From: Herbaspirillum sp. GW103 | GTDB lineage: Bacteria; Pseudomonadota; Gammaproteobacteria; Burkholderiales; Burkholderiaceae_D | Length of the DNA: 64,000 bases | Assembly: GCF_000261365.1 (NCBI RefSeq) | Contig: NZ_AJVC01000003.1 | Span: 310,001-374,000, forward strand | Reading direction: 5' to 3' | Part shown: positions 17,992-26,332 of the stretch, piece by piece | Numbering within the stretch: position 1 is the first letter of the stretch | Layout of the letters: each line of letters starts with the position of its first letter | The notes under the pieces: generated by a model | The model's database searches: none | What the model saw: the letters and a program-made list of their open reading frames with translations, nothing else | What the model was told of the DNA's origin: nothing | Translations under genes and position numbers: made by a program

Positions 17992-18038
17992 TCAGGAAAT
18001 TCCTGACACCAATGCGGGGCGACTCAGGAAGCTCCTGA
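17992..18038. promoter_or_regulatory. Twin operator-like dyads
   Basis: Two 15-base dyads, TCAGGAAATTCCTGA (17992-18006) and TCAGGAAGCTCCTGA (18024-18038), share TCAGGA-N3-TCCTGA. Their centres are 32 bases apart, three helical turns. The first is enclosed by an outer GTGTCA/TGACAC repeat. This looks like a pair of repressor sites; the regulator is not identified. Confidence 0.55.
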
Positions 18039-18178
18039 TACTTGGCGGAACCACAAAAACTTAAAGTCTCGTCATGCCAGTTGCGGCAAGAAATCCGAAC
18101 GAAGGTCGGAGATCAGACAGCCGATCTGGGGAGAGCTTCTGCACGATTACCGGGTAGCCCTGAGGGGGGCTTACTTTT

Positions 18179-18213
18179 GGGCGTACTTCCGCAAGGGGGG
18201 GCGCCCTTTTTTT
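18179..18213 (+). terminator. Terminator or attenuator ahead of the small exported-protein gene
   Basis: Arms GGGCG (18179-18183) and CGCCC (18202-18206) enclose a smaller CTT-CCGC-AAG hairpin and are followed by seven T residues. No plus-strand gene lies upstream in the gap. It either ends a small RNA or attenuates the gene that starts 53 bases later. Confidence 0.6.
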
Positions 18214-18266
18214 GTTTGTGATGCAATACGGGCTTGATCAGAGTGCCTTGTACGGGAGGAGTTTCC

Positions 18267-18641
18267 ATGTCAAAACCGCGTTTTTCCCTGTCCCAGCTGG
18301 GGCTGCTGTGGCTGTTGTCCATGGTGCTGCTGCCTGCCGTCGCGGCGCGCGCGCAGGTTCCCGTGCCGGTCCCGGCGAGCGTGCCGACGCTGCCCGCTGC
18401 CGCGCCCACACCGGTGGCCAGCGACATTACCCGCAGTTGCGCGGCCGGCAGCGGCTGTGTGCTGACCTGCCTGAACATGGCTGCCGAAACCGTCATGACC
18501 GAGACGGCCACACGTGCCGTGCGCATCATTTCCCTCTCCAACGGCAACAGCGAATTCCGCATGGACAACGGCAATGCCGGCATCAATGTCATCCTGGTCT
18601 CGCACGACAATCTGATGTGCAAGCTCAGCGGCGGCGTCTGA
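18267..18641 (+). CDS. Hypothetical small exported protein with four cysteines
   Basis: 124 residues, behind a strong GGGAGGA Shine-Dalgarno. A signal peptide is evident (KPRFSLSQLGLLWLLSMVLLPAVAARA, cut before QVPVPV). A Pro/Val/Ala-rich linker (about 28-55) is followed by a compact domain of about 65 residues with cysteines in SCAAGSGC, LTCLNM and LMCKL, suggesting two disulfides. I do not recognise the family. It is probably periplasmic or secreted. The long leader with a terminator hairpin suggests regulated expression. Confidence 0.65.
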   Translation: MSKPRFSLSQLGLLWLLSMVLLPAVAARAQVPVPVPASVPTLPAAAPTPVASDITRSCAAGSGCVLTCLNMAAETVMTETATRAVRIISLSNGNSEFRMDNGNAGINVILVSHDNLMCKLSGGV

Positions 18642-18665
18642 GGATTGCGCAGGGAGGAACGGGCG

Positions 18666-20381
18666 TCAGTTGCCCAGCAGTTTTTCCCGCACGGATTCTT
18701 CTTCTGCATGGCTCGCGCTGGCCCGCGCCAGATCGGACAGGGACAGCACGCCCACCAGCTGCCGATGTTCTGCCGTACTCACTACCGGCAGCCGCGCCAC
18801 GCCCAGGCGCGCCATCGTGCCGGCGGCAATGCGGGCACTGAGGTGCGGCAAAAGATGGCCGGCATCGGGCGCCAGCAGGGCGCTGCAAGCCTGGGCCGGA
18901 TCGGCCGCCTGCAAGCGCGTCAGCGCGACCATGCCGAGCAGGCGACCATTTGCGGTCACCGGGTAATGGCGATGGACATGGTCCGCTGCGCGGCATAGCG
19001 CCAGCGCCTCTGCGGCGGGCAGGGCCGCCTCCAGGGCCTGCGGTGCGGACATCAGGTCTTCCACATGCACCCGCTCCAACGGGTCGACACCGTATTCGCG
19101 GTGCACATGCAGGCCGCGTCGCGCGATCTTCTCGGTCATGATGGAGCGTTTCATCCACAGCACGTTCACGCCATAGGCCACCGACGTGGTGGCGATGAGC
19201 GGCAGGAGTGCATTGTCGGCATGGGTCAGGCCGAAGGCGAAGACGATTGCCGTCAGCGGTGCGCCCAGCACACTGCCCAGCACTGCAGCCATGCAGACCA
19301 GCGGCCACAAGCCGGGTGAACCACCCGGCAGCCACGGCGAGAGCACCAGGCCCAGTCCGGCGCCCATCATCAGCAGTGGTGCCAGCACCCCGCCCGAGGT
19401 GCCCGAGCCCAAGGCCAGCAGCCAGATTACCGCCTTCACCAGCAGCAGCGCCAATGCCGCCGAGACCAGCATGTGCTGATTCAGCAGGTCAGCGATGACG
19501 TCGTAGCCCACGCCCAGCGCGCGCGGCTGCAGCAGTCCGCCCAGGCCCACGGCCATGCCACCCAGTGCCGGCCACCACATCCAGTGCAGCGGCAGGCGAT
19601 GGAAGCCATCCTCGATACGATACAGGGCCAGCGTCAGCACGGCGGCCAGCACCCCGCTGGCCAATCCGGCCAGCAGACAGGACAGCAGCGCCATCGGCGC
19701 GACCGGTGCCACCTGCAATGGAAAAAGCACACCTGCCTCGATCAGCCACGGTCGCAGGAAAGCGGCGATGACACAGGCCAGCGCAACCGGCAACAGACTG
19801 CGCGGTCGCAGTTCGAACAGCAGCAGTTCCACTGCCAGCAGCAGGGCGGCCAACGGCGTACCGAAGATGGCCGTCATGCCGGCGCAGGCACCGGCCACCA
19901 ACAGGGTCTTGCGCTCGGCAGCGGTGAGGTGCAGCCACTGCGCCAGCAGCGAACCGAGCGAGCCGCCGGTCATGATGATGGGACCCTCGGCACCGAACGG
20001 ACCGCCGCTGCCGATGACGATGCCCGAGGACAGTGGCTTCAACAACGCGACCTTGGGCGACATGCGGCTCTTGCCGAAGAGGATGGCCTCGATTGCTTCA
20101 GGAATGCCATGACCGCGGATCTTGTCACTGCCATAGCGCGCCATGAGACCGACGATCAGGCCGCCGATGACCGGCAACAGCACGGCGATCCAGCCCAGCG
20201 TATGGCCCGCCGGTGAGCTGGCGGCAAAGGACAGGCGCTGGAAATAGAACAGGTTGGTAAAGAGCGCAATGAGCTTGAGCAGTAGCCACGCCGCACCCGT
20301 GGAGAACATGCCGATGAGCACCGCGATGGCGCACAGCAGGGGTAGCCGTCGGTCGGCGGTGTAGTCGCGTTTGTGTTTCAT
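18666..20381 (-). CDS. ClC-family chloride channel/transporter with CBS domains
   Basis: 571 residues: a ClC membrane core (about 15-425) and a C-terminal pair of CBS domains (about 440-560). The gating glutamate is present in GAEGP. The anion-site loop reads GHGIPE, with His where E. coli ClcA has Ser in GSGIP. The helix that carries the proton glutamate reads LAALLLAVELLLFELRP, so by my alignment Leu replaces E203. Selectivity and proton coupling may therefore differ from ClcA. The CBS pair could sense adenine nucleotides. Inner membrane. The stop lies 24 bases from the convergent small gene; no operon partner is seen. Confidence 0.88.
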   Translation of the reverse strand: MKHKRDYTADRRLPLLCAIAVLIGMFSTGAAWLLLKLIALFTNLFYFQRLSFAASSPAGHTLGWIAVLLPVIGGLIVGLMARYGSDKIRGHGIPEAIEAILFGKSRMSPKVALLKPLSSGIVIGSGGPFGAEGPIIMTGGSLGSLLAQWLHLTAAERKTLLVAGACAGMTAIFGTPLAALLLAVELLLFELRPRSLLPVALACVIAAFLRPWLIEAGVLFPLQVAPVAPMALLSCLLAGLASGVLAAVLTLALYRIEDGFHRLPLHWMWWPALGGMAVGLGGLLQPRALGVGYDVIADLLNQHMLVSAALALLLVKAVIWLLALGSGTSGGVLAPLLMMGAGLGLVLSPWLPGGSPGLWPLVCMAAVLGSVLGAPLTAIVFAFGLTHADNALLPLIATTSVAYGVNVLWMKRSIMTEKIARRGLHVHREYGVDPLERVHVEDLMSAPQALEAALPAAEALALCRAADHVHRHYPVTANGRLLGMVALTRLQAADPAQACSALLAPDAGHLLPHLSARIAAGTMARLGVARLPVVSTAEHRQLVGVLSLSDLARASASHAEEESVREKLLGN

Positions 20382-20632
20382 GGATTGCCGTGTTCAAGGA
20401 CGGTAGTGGTAGCGCGATCTTGTAGAGGGCGCATGAATAAAGGGATAAGCGGCAAATATATCGCAATATGATATAAAAACGTGAGGCACGACGGGTTGGC
20501 GCTTGTATGCGCGGCACGACTTATCTGCTTTTCTTCTATGCACAGGAGGAATGATTCGTTCGCAGCGTGCGCGGGTCTGGCTACGCTGTGAGCCTCGATG
20601 TATCGACCTCAACCATGATCGATGGAGTCCCC

Positions 20633-21637
20633 ATGCCACAGCACGAAGACACACCCCGCCACGTCCTCACCGCCTTTGAGCCGAGCCGCAAGCGTCGCCG
20701 CCTGATCGGCGCCGGGCTGGCGTTGGGCGCCGCCGCTGCGACTACCGTTTTCGGTGAGCGCCCGGCGCAGGCGGCCACACGCCAGTTGCGGGTGGGGTAC
20801 CAGAAGGGGGCCTTGAGCATCATCCGTGCCCATGGCTCGCTGGAGCAGCGCCTGGCCCCGCTGGGGGCGAGCGTCAAATGGGTGGAGTTCAGCGCCGGCC
20901 CGGTGCAGCTCGAAGCACTGGGGGCGGGATCCATTGATTTCGGCGATGTCGGCGAAGCGCCACCGATCTTTTCTCAGGCCGCCGGTACGCCCCTGGTCTA
21001 CGTGGGGGCGACCGTGCCGCGTCCTTATGTGGAAGCGGTGCTGGTCAAGCAGGACAGCCTGCAGAAACCGGTACAGTTGAAGGGCAAGCGCATCGCCTTG
21101 AACAAGGGTTCCAACGTGCATTACTTCTTGGTCAAGCTGCTGGAAAAGCATGGCCTGCAATATGGCGACGTGACACCGGTATGGCTGGCCCCGGCCGATG
21201 CGCGTGCCGCGTTCGAGCGCGGTGCGGTGGATGCCTGGGCCATCTGGGATCCCTATCTGGCGGCGGCCCAGCAGACCTTGAAGGCGCGCATCCTGGCCGA
21301 CGCCGATGGCGTGGTCAAGAACCGCGCCTATTATTTTTCGACCCGGACGTATGCGCGCGACAATGCCGACCTCATCCGCATCGCGCTGGAAGAGCTGGCC
21401 AAGGTGGACGCCTTTGCCCAGACGCGTCCGGACGAGTACGCCAGCGAAGTGGCCGGCATCCTCGGCTTGCCCAAGAGCGTCCTGGACGTGGTGGTACGCC
21501 GCTATCACTACGGCACCTTGCCCATCACCCATGCCATTCTCGACGAGCAACAGCAGATTGCCGATACCTTCCTTGATCTCAAGCTGATCCCCAGGAAGAT
21601 CAAGCTGAGCGAGGCGGCACCGCCCTGGCTGGCGTAA
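20633..21637 (+). CDS. Sulfonate/nitrate-type ABC transporter substrate-binding protein (SsuA-like)
   Basis: 334 residues from the ATG at 20633, which has GGAG at the right distance; a start at 20615 is the alternative. The N-terminus SRKRRRLIGAGLALGAAAATTVFG with the later AQA/ATR cut looks like a twin-arginine-style signal. The mature protein carries the SsuA pattern RVGYQKGALSIIRAHGSLE, EFSAGPVQLEALGAGSIDFG, and GAVDAWAIWDPYLAAAQ. It should bind an alkanesulfonate or a similar oxyanion. No ssuB, ssuC or ssuD gene is adjacent. The gene is monocistronic with a strong terminator behind it. Confidence 0.85.
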   Translation: MPQHEDTPRHVLTAFEPSRKRRRLIGAGLALGAAAATTVFGERPAQAATRQLRVGYQKGALSIIRAHGSLEQRLAPLGASVKWVEFSAGPVQLEALGAGSIDFGDVGEAPPIFSQAAGTPLVYVGATVPRPYVEAVLVKQDSLQKPVQLKGKRIALNKGSNVHYFLVKLLEKHGLQYGDVTPVWLAPADARAAFERGAVDAWAIWDPYLAAAQQTLKARILADADGVVKNRAYYFSTRTYARDNADLIRIALEELAKVDAFAQTRPDEYASEVAGILGLPKSVLDVVVRRYHYGTLPITHAILDEQQQIADTFLDLKLIPRKIKLSEAAPPWLA

Positions 21638-21671
21638 TACGTCCTCGCGCATCAGGTCTCACCATGAACGA

Positions 21672-21700
21672 GGCCGCCGCAGGAGAAGCCTGCGGCGGCC
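21672..21700. terminator. Bidirectional terminator-like hairpin
   Basis: Perfect 12-base arms (21672-21683 and 21689-21700) around a 5-base loop in the gap between convergent genes. The flanks have only short T/A runs. Confidence 0.75.
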
Positions 21701-21727
21701 TTGAGCTTGTGACTGGCAGAAGGGAGA

Positions 21728-23440
21728 TCAGCCCTTGAACTGCAGCGCGTTGGTCAGGTCCCCCATGGGCTGCTGGCCGCGCGCGATCATGGCCTCATCA
21801 CGCTGCCTGAGGCCGTCCAGCTTTTCCAGAGCAAAGGTGCGGGTGATCAGGCGCAGGATGGAGGCCGTGTCATAGACGGTATGGTCCACCGTTCCCTTGC
21901 GGGCGAAGGGGGAGATTACCAGCGCCGGCACGCGCGTCCCCGGACCCCAGCGGTCGCCCTTGGGCGGGGCGACGTGGTCCCACCAGCCGCCGTTCTCGTC
22001 GAAGGTGATGACCACCACCATGTTCTTCCACTGCGGGCTGGCCTGCAGGCTCTTGACGATGTGGGCGATGTGGCGGTCACCCGAAGCCACGTCGGCATAG
22101 CCGGCATGCAGGTTGAGGTTGCCCTGCGGTTTGTAGAAGGTCACCGGCGGCAGGCGGCCGGCCTCGACATCGGCCAGGAAACGGTTGGTGCGTGCTTCAT
22201 CACCCAGACCGCCATCGCGCAGGCGCTTGTTGCGTTCGGCAGGATTTTCCGGACCCAGGTTCTTGAAGTAGTTGAAGGGCTGGTGGTGATACTGGAAATT
22301 GGGGATCTTGGGGATGCCCTTGGAATCCTTGAACTCGTCCAGCGTGGCCTGCCAGGCACCCGCATACCAGGCCCAGTCGATTCCCTTCTTGTTGAGCTTG
22401 TCGCCGATGTGCTCGTGCGTCTGCGGCACCAGCACGCTGGGCTGGTTGGGCTCGGCATAGGCCGGGTTGTTGCGGTCACGGCTCCAGGTCGGCCAGTAGG
22501 GCGGGGCCATGGTATTGACCGCATAACCGTCCGGCGTGAGTGCACTGGGGCCGAACTTGGGCGGTCCCTGCAGGGCGCTGGCCGGGCTGTTCTCGGCCGG
22601 GACCAGTTCCGGCGAGAGCGGATCATTGTTCCTGGTCCTGGCTACCTGGGTGCGCGAGACCGAGTTCATCACGTTCGGATAGTAGGGGGCGGTGGCGCAG
22701 ATCAGATACTGGTGGTTCAGGAAGGAACCACCGAAGGCCCCCTGGAAGAAGTTGTCGCACAGCACGAACTCACGCGCTACATCCCACAGGCGCAGGTTGT
22801 AGCGGGTATCCGCGTAGTGGCCCATGGTCAGGCCGCCGGAGTCGGCCCAGGCCACGAAGCCATCATTCTTGCCACCGTTGATCTGCATCTGGTTCTGATA
22901 GAACACGTGCCACAGGTCACGTGTGACCAGCCCCAGCGGCAGGGCCTCGCCCTGCGGACCCTTCAAGGCATAAGGGGCATTGGGCAGGTTGCTCTGGTAT
23001 TGCTTGTCGGCCGGGTAGGTTACGCCTTCGATGGTCTGCTCCTGGCGCACCACGCCGCTCCATGCCGGTGGCAACTGCTTGAGCAGGGTGCCGTCGCGGT
23101 CGCGCTGCTGGTAGTCCGAGGGCTTGAGCGAGGACAGCGGCTTTTCCAGGCCGGGGAAATCGGCGAAGAGGTTGTTGAAGCTGCGGTTCTCGGCGTAGAT
23201 CACCACGATGGTCTTGATGTTCTCGCGCAGGGCGCGATCCAGCGCAGCAGCCTCGGCCGGATTGCCGCTCGGGGAGAGGGCCGGTCCCTGGCCTTCGGTG
23301 GCGCAGGCGCCCAGGGCGCTGCCCGCCCCCAGTGCCGCCACGCCGCCCAGAAAGCGGCGGCGGCTGCTGTTTTGCGGGGGCGGAAGGGTATCGTCGGCGC
23401 TCGGCTGGCTGCCGGCGATGTCGTCGTCGTGCTTGCTCAT
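21728..23440 (-). CDS. AcpA/phospholipase C-type phosphoesterase, Tat-exported
   Basis: 570 residues. A twin-arginine signal ([23 protein letters not shown]) with a possible lipobox (GACA) at the end is followed by the phosphoesterase core. The core has [18 protein letters not shown] (metal-binding Glu-Asn at the start), [20 protein letters not shown], a [12 protein letters not shown] stretch and the [16 protein letters not shown] metal site. This pattern is shared by acid phosphatase AcpA and bacterial phospholipases C. It would release phosphate from organic phosphates outside the inner membrane. Substrate preference is not readable. It stands alone and converges on the ssuA-like gene. Confidence 0.85.
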   Translation of the reverse strand: MSKHDDDIAGSQPSADDTLPPPQNSSRRRFLGGVAALGAGSALGACATEGQGPALSPSGNPAEAAALDRALRENIKTIVVIYAENRSFNNLFADFPGLEKPLSSLKPSDYQQRDRDGTLLKQLPPAWSGVVRQEQTIEGVTYPADKQYQSNLPNAPYALKGPQGEALPLGLVTRDLWHVFYQNQMQINGGKNDGFVAWADSGGLTMGHYADTRYNLRLWDVAREFVLCDNFFQGAFGGSFLNHQYLICATAPYYPNVMNSVSRTQVARTRNNDPLSPELVPAENSPASALQGPPKFGPSALTPDGYAVNTMAPPYWPTWSRDRNNPAYAEPNQPSVLVPQTHEHIGDKLNKKGIDWAWYAGAWQATLDEFKDSKGIPKIPNFQYHHQPFNYFKNLGPENPAERNKRLRDGGLGDEARTNRFLADVEAGRLPPVTFYKPQGNLNLHAGYADVASGDRHIAHIVKSLQASPQWKNMVVVITFDENGGWWDHVAPPKGDRWGPGTRVPALVISPFARKGTVDHTVYDTASILRLITRTFALEKLDGLRQRDEAMIARGQQPMGDLTNALQFKG

Positions 23441-23765
23441 GGATGAGTTTCCTGTCGGATATTGTTATGGGGGTTGGCGCGTAGCGGCGATCAGGATAGC
23501 GCGACCGTATGACAGGGATGTGTCTTTTTCGTCAGGATTTTGCTCAAGAAAATGACGAAACATGCACCAAGAGACAATGAAAGACTAGGTAAAGGACGCG
23601 CTAGGATGCGCCTCATGCGTGGCCAAGGCCCTAGAATGCCTCGACCGCACCGGTTGCAGCCGCGCATCGCGCGGCCCGGCGACCGGGTCAGGTGGGCAGT
23701 TCCGGCCAGGGGATGGCGGGGACTGCTCTCATGTCAATGCGGTCTTGTCTGACGAGGGGAACATC
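23441..23765. other. Intergenic leader region
   Basis: A 325-base gap. The left part is the upstream region of the phosphoesterase gene. The part from about 23600 to 23750 is GC-rich with several short stems (for example GCCGCGC/GCGCGGC near 23657-23673 and CCCGG/CCGGG nearby) directly ahead of a possible small membrane-peptide gene. No known riboswitch motif was recognised. Confidence 0.4.
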
Positions 23766-23861
23766 TTGCTCAAAACTTTTCAATACCTGATCATCGGTGC
23801 GGGCTTCAGTGTCTGGATGCTGTTCATGCTGGCGCTGGCACTGACGGACCCGCTGATCTGA
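23766..23861 (+). CDS. Possible small single-span membrane peptide
   Basis: 31 codons from a TTG start placed 5 bases after a GAGGGG Shine-Dalgarno. The peptide has a short amphipathic start (LLKTFQYL), one hydrophobic span (about residues 8-27) and an acidic end, ALTDPLI. A longer frame from 23619 has an unlikely N-terminus. The TTG start and small size make it easy to miss. It could be a membrane-complex accessory peptide. There is no direct proof that it is translated. Confidence 0.4.
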   Translation: MLKTFQYLIIGAGFSVWMLFMLALALTDPLI

Positions 23862-23905
23862 CAGGCGGCCGGGGAGCAAGGACCGGCCTCTGCCTGCGCT
23901 CCGGA

Positions 23906-24622
23906 TCATTTTCTCTGCAGCACTGGTTTGCCGGACCGGTTGACTGCGATGAACACCCCCATCAATCCCAGGAAGGCCGCCAGCAGCAGGCTGGCGTTGA
24001 GGATCACGCGCGCATAGCCAAGTGCATTGACGTCGATGAAGGGGTAGGGATAGAAGCCCGACAGGGCTCCGCGCCATAGCGTGATCATCAGATAGGCCAG
24101 CGGGTACACCAGCCACAGCAGTGCCTTTTTCAGCGACGCCTGGAACACCGGCACGAAAAAAATCCAATAGACGATTGCCAGCAGGGGCACCACCGTATGG
24201 AGGCTCTCGTTGACCAGTGCGCGAAAGCCGGTGGGCGTCCACAGATGGCGCAGCAGCAGGTTGTAGGCGATGCCCACGAAGGCCAGGTAGGTCACCACGG
24301 CCGAGATCACCGAGGGTTGCCGGAAGAAGCGGCTCAGGGGCGACTTCAGCGAGAGCGCCAGCGAGGTAAAGCAGAGTGCGCTCATGAGGATGGTCAGGTT
24401 GGTCAGATACATGGTCAGCCGGTCCAGGCCATCCAGTATGCCGCCGCCGCGCGCCAGCAGGCGGTTGATGGTGATGTCGGTCTGCGCCGCGAAGGCGAAC
24501 CAGCTGATGAGTGCGATCAGGCCGGCGAGCGTTTGCGCCGCAGCCGAGTTGCGGCGTGCCGGGAAGAGGTGGGCGCCAAAGGAATCCAGCGATTCCGGCG
24601 AGGGAATCTTGTCGTTGCTCAT
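23906..24622 (-). CDS. Multi-pass membrane protein, Pr6Pr-like
   Basis: 238 residues from the ATG at 24622 (MSNDKIPSPE); the longer frame to 24685 is out of character. About six hydrophobic segments are visible. Characteristic pieces are YLTNLTILMSALCFTSLAL, NESLHTVVPLLAIVYWIFF and YPFIDVNALGYARVILN, a pattern I associate with the Pr6Pr family of unknown function. Inner membrane. It is alone, with no visible operon partner. Confidence 0.6.
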   Translation of the reverse strand: MSNDKIPSPESLDSFGAHLFPARRNSAAAQTLAGLIALISWFAFAAQTDITINRLLARGGGILDGLDRLTMYLTNLTILMSALCFTSLALSLKSPLSRFFRQPSVISAVVTYLAFVGIAYNLLLRHLWTPTGFRALVNESLHTVVPLLAIVYWIFFVPVFQASLKKALLWLVYPLAYLMITLWRGALSGFYPYPFIDVNALGYARVILNASLLLAAFLGLMGVFIAVNRSGKPVLQRK

Positions 24623-25452
24623 GGTGTCGTCACGGGAGGTGGAGGGGCCGGCGTCGCAGCGGGGCGGGCGACATCGGCCGGGCAATGGACTCCATCATAA
24701 ATCGGGCGGGCATGGTTGTGCTGGCCGGATGACATTCATTTTCAACGCTTACATCAAGACACATGGTCTCCGGGGTGCGGCGGTCGCTGCGCCTGTCCGT
24801 TCGCGAGTCGGGCGCATCGATGCGCTCATTCATGCTCTTTCATGCTCATCCATTGACGTCGGGAACGAGCGATATTGCCCCGTTTTTCGAGAAGTTTGCT
24901 TGGTCTTGATTTCTAAGTTTTAGATCCATTTCCATGGATGACGTCGAGCCCTGATGAAAATGGATTGATTCTGTGGAAGCCATGTCGGGAGCGGACTTCA
25001 GGGGATGATGTGTCGCCTTCAGGCGACGCCATGCTTCTAACAACTGTTACATTTTTTTTAGTTACAAGGGGTCTCAAAATATAAATAATTTGCTCTGGTT
25101 TGAGAGCGCAAAAAACGGCGCAAAAAACGGTGTTCTCACTGTTACAAATTTGCGGTGAACTTTGCAAAAGGCATCCTGCCGAATCGCACAGGTTTCTTCC
25201 TTGGCAATGTCCGGATGCGTGATGTCCGGGCTATCCATGCGATCTGCGTGGACATTCGGAAGAGCCGCTTTCGTTGACCTTGTCGACGCTACGACGCGCC
25301 GTCCACGCTGCCGGTTTTCTCGATGATCGTGCAGGGCGGTTCTGCTGCCGCACTGGCGGTGGGCGTCATGAGCTTGTCGTGCGCACCTTGCCGCACGTTT
25401 TATTTTCGCGCGTAGATTTTTACGCATCAGCACTACCATTTCAGGAGATCAC
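24623..25452. other. Long gene-poor intergenic region
   Basis: 830 bases, partly AT-rich (about 25030-25150), upstream of the bactofilin gene. It holds a 12-base tandem repeat (GCGCAAAAAACG twice, 25106-25129), a GTTACA motif at 25046-25051 and again at 25140-25145, and short stems near 25012-25027. Several open frames cross it, but none has a Shine-Dalgarno and protein-like composition together. Confidence 0.5.
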
Positions 25453-25974
25453 ATGCTTCGCTCGGAATCCCTCTTCGGCAAACGCGAAACCAGTTCGACC
25501 AATTCCCCGTTCAGCAGTGCGGGCAACGTCTCTTCTACGACAGGCGGCAATGTGACCAGCGTGAACAAACCTAGCCAATATCCTTCTTCCGTTTCCAATA
25601 CCGCTCCTGCGGCCACCGAAGAGAGCGGCAGCAAGCTCACCGTCGGTCCCAACATCAAGGTCAAGGGTGAGATCGAGGATTGCGACACCTTGGTGGTGGA
25701 AGGCAAGGTCCAGGCGACCATCAATTGTCGCGTGGTGCAGATTGCCGAGCGTGGCGCCTTCAAGGGCTCGGCCGAGATCGACCTGGCCGAGATCCGCGGC
25801 GAGTTCGATGGTGACCTGACGGTACGCCAGAAGCTGGTGATCTACTCCAGCGGCAAGGTGACCGGGAAGATCCGGTATGGCAAGCTGGTCATTGAAGAAG
25901 GCGGCCAGCTGGCAGGCGATCTGCAGGTCGGCGGTGGTCACGAGCAGAAGGATCTGTTGCAGAAGACCGCATGA
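25453..25974 (+). CDS. Bactofilin (polymer-forming cytoskeletal protein)
   Basis: 173 residues. A disordered N-terminal tail rich in Ser, Thr and Asn (about 1-60) precedes the bactofilin beta-helix (about 63-160), with repeated turns such as GPNIKVKGEIEDCDTLVVEGKV, RGAFKGSAEIDLAEIRGEFDG and GKVTGKIRYGKLVIEEGGQLAG. Bactofilins self-assemble without nucleotide into filaments at the membrane and scaffold envelope or polarity proteins. No M23 peptidase gene, the common partner, is next to it. An AGGAGATCAC stretch precedes the ATG. Confidence 0.9.
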   Translation: MLRSESLFGKRETSSTNSPFSSAGNVSSTTGGNVTSVNKPSQYPSSVSNTAPAATEESGSKLTVGPNIKVKGEIEDCDTLVVEGKVQATINCRVVQIAERGAFKGSAEIDLAEIRGEFDGDLTVRQKLVIYSSGKVTGKIRYGKLVIEEGGQLAGDLQVGGGHEQKDLLQKTA

Positions 25975-26332
25975 GCTCCCCTGCGGGTGGTGGCGGGTGT
26001 GCAGCGCCGTTCGTCATCCGATGAGGGCAGTGCTTGATGCCCGGCCAGTGGCTTGCTGCGCTGGCTGCATTTCCGGTGGGAAACCATGATGCCTGGTCGG
26101 TGCGATTTGTTGTCAAGTCGTGCCGATCTGCGGTGATTTCCGGTGCAATGACCTGGCTTTGACGTATTCGGCGTGTATTTGCGCGCGGCGGATTTGTCCG
26201 CATGGCCCGGTCGTGCGACAATAGCGCCTTTCGTCTTTTCGTCCTTTTTCCCGCTCAGTCGGGTCGGTGTCGTCCTGAGTGGCGGCGCCGGGAGGGCGCT
26301 GGCGCTTCTCGGTTTCATTGCTCAGTTCACTC
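25975..26332. other. Intergenic region
   Basis: 358 bases between bactofilin and purU on the same strand. No terminator or gene is obvious; open frames here are antisense or out of phase and lack protein features. Confidence 0.45.

Larger units (their letters stand above)
17862..18266. other. Gene-free regulatory region
   Basis: 405 bases with no convincing coding frame. It holds twin dyads at 17992-18006 and 18024-18038, a possible promoter (TTGGCG near 18042 and TTAAAG near 18061) and a rho-independent terminator at 18179-18213, all ahead of the small exported-protein gene at 18267. Confidence 0.6.

Noticed and set aside
18113-18709. A 198-codon minus-strand frame over the small exported-protein gene
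   Set aside because: It runs across the terminator and the opposite strand of a gene with a signal peptide and a strong Shine-Dalgarno; it has no support of its own.
23600-23760. Possible signal-recognition-particle RNA or known riboswitch
   Set aside because: A GGTCAGGT stretch and GC-rich stems drew attention, but the conserved tetraloop and asymmetric loop of SRP RNA are absent, and no riboswitch core could be matched.
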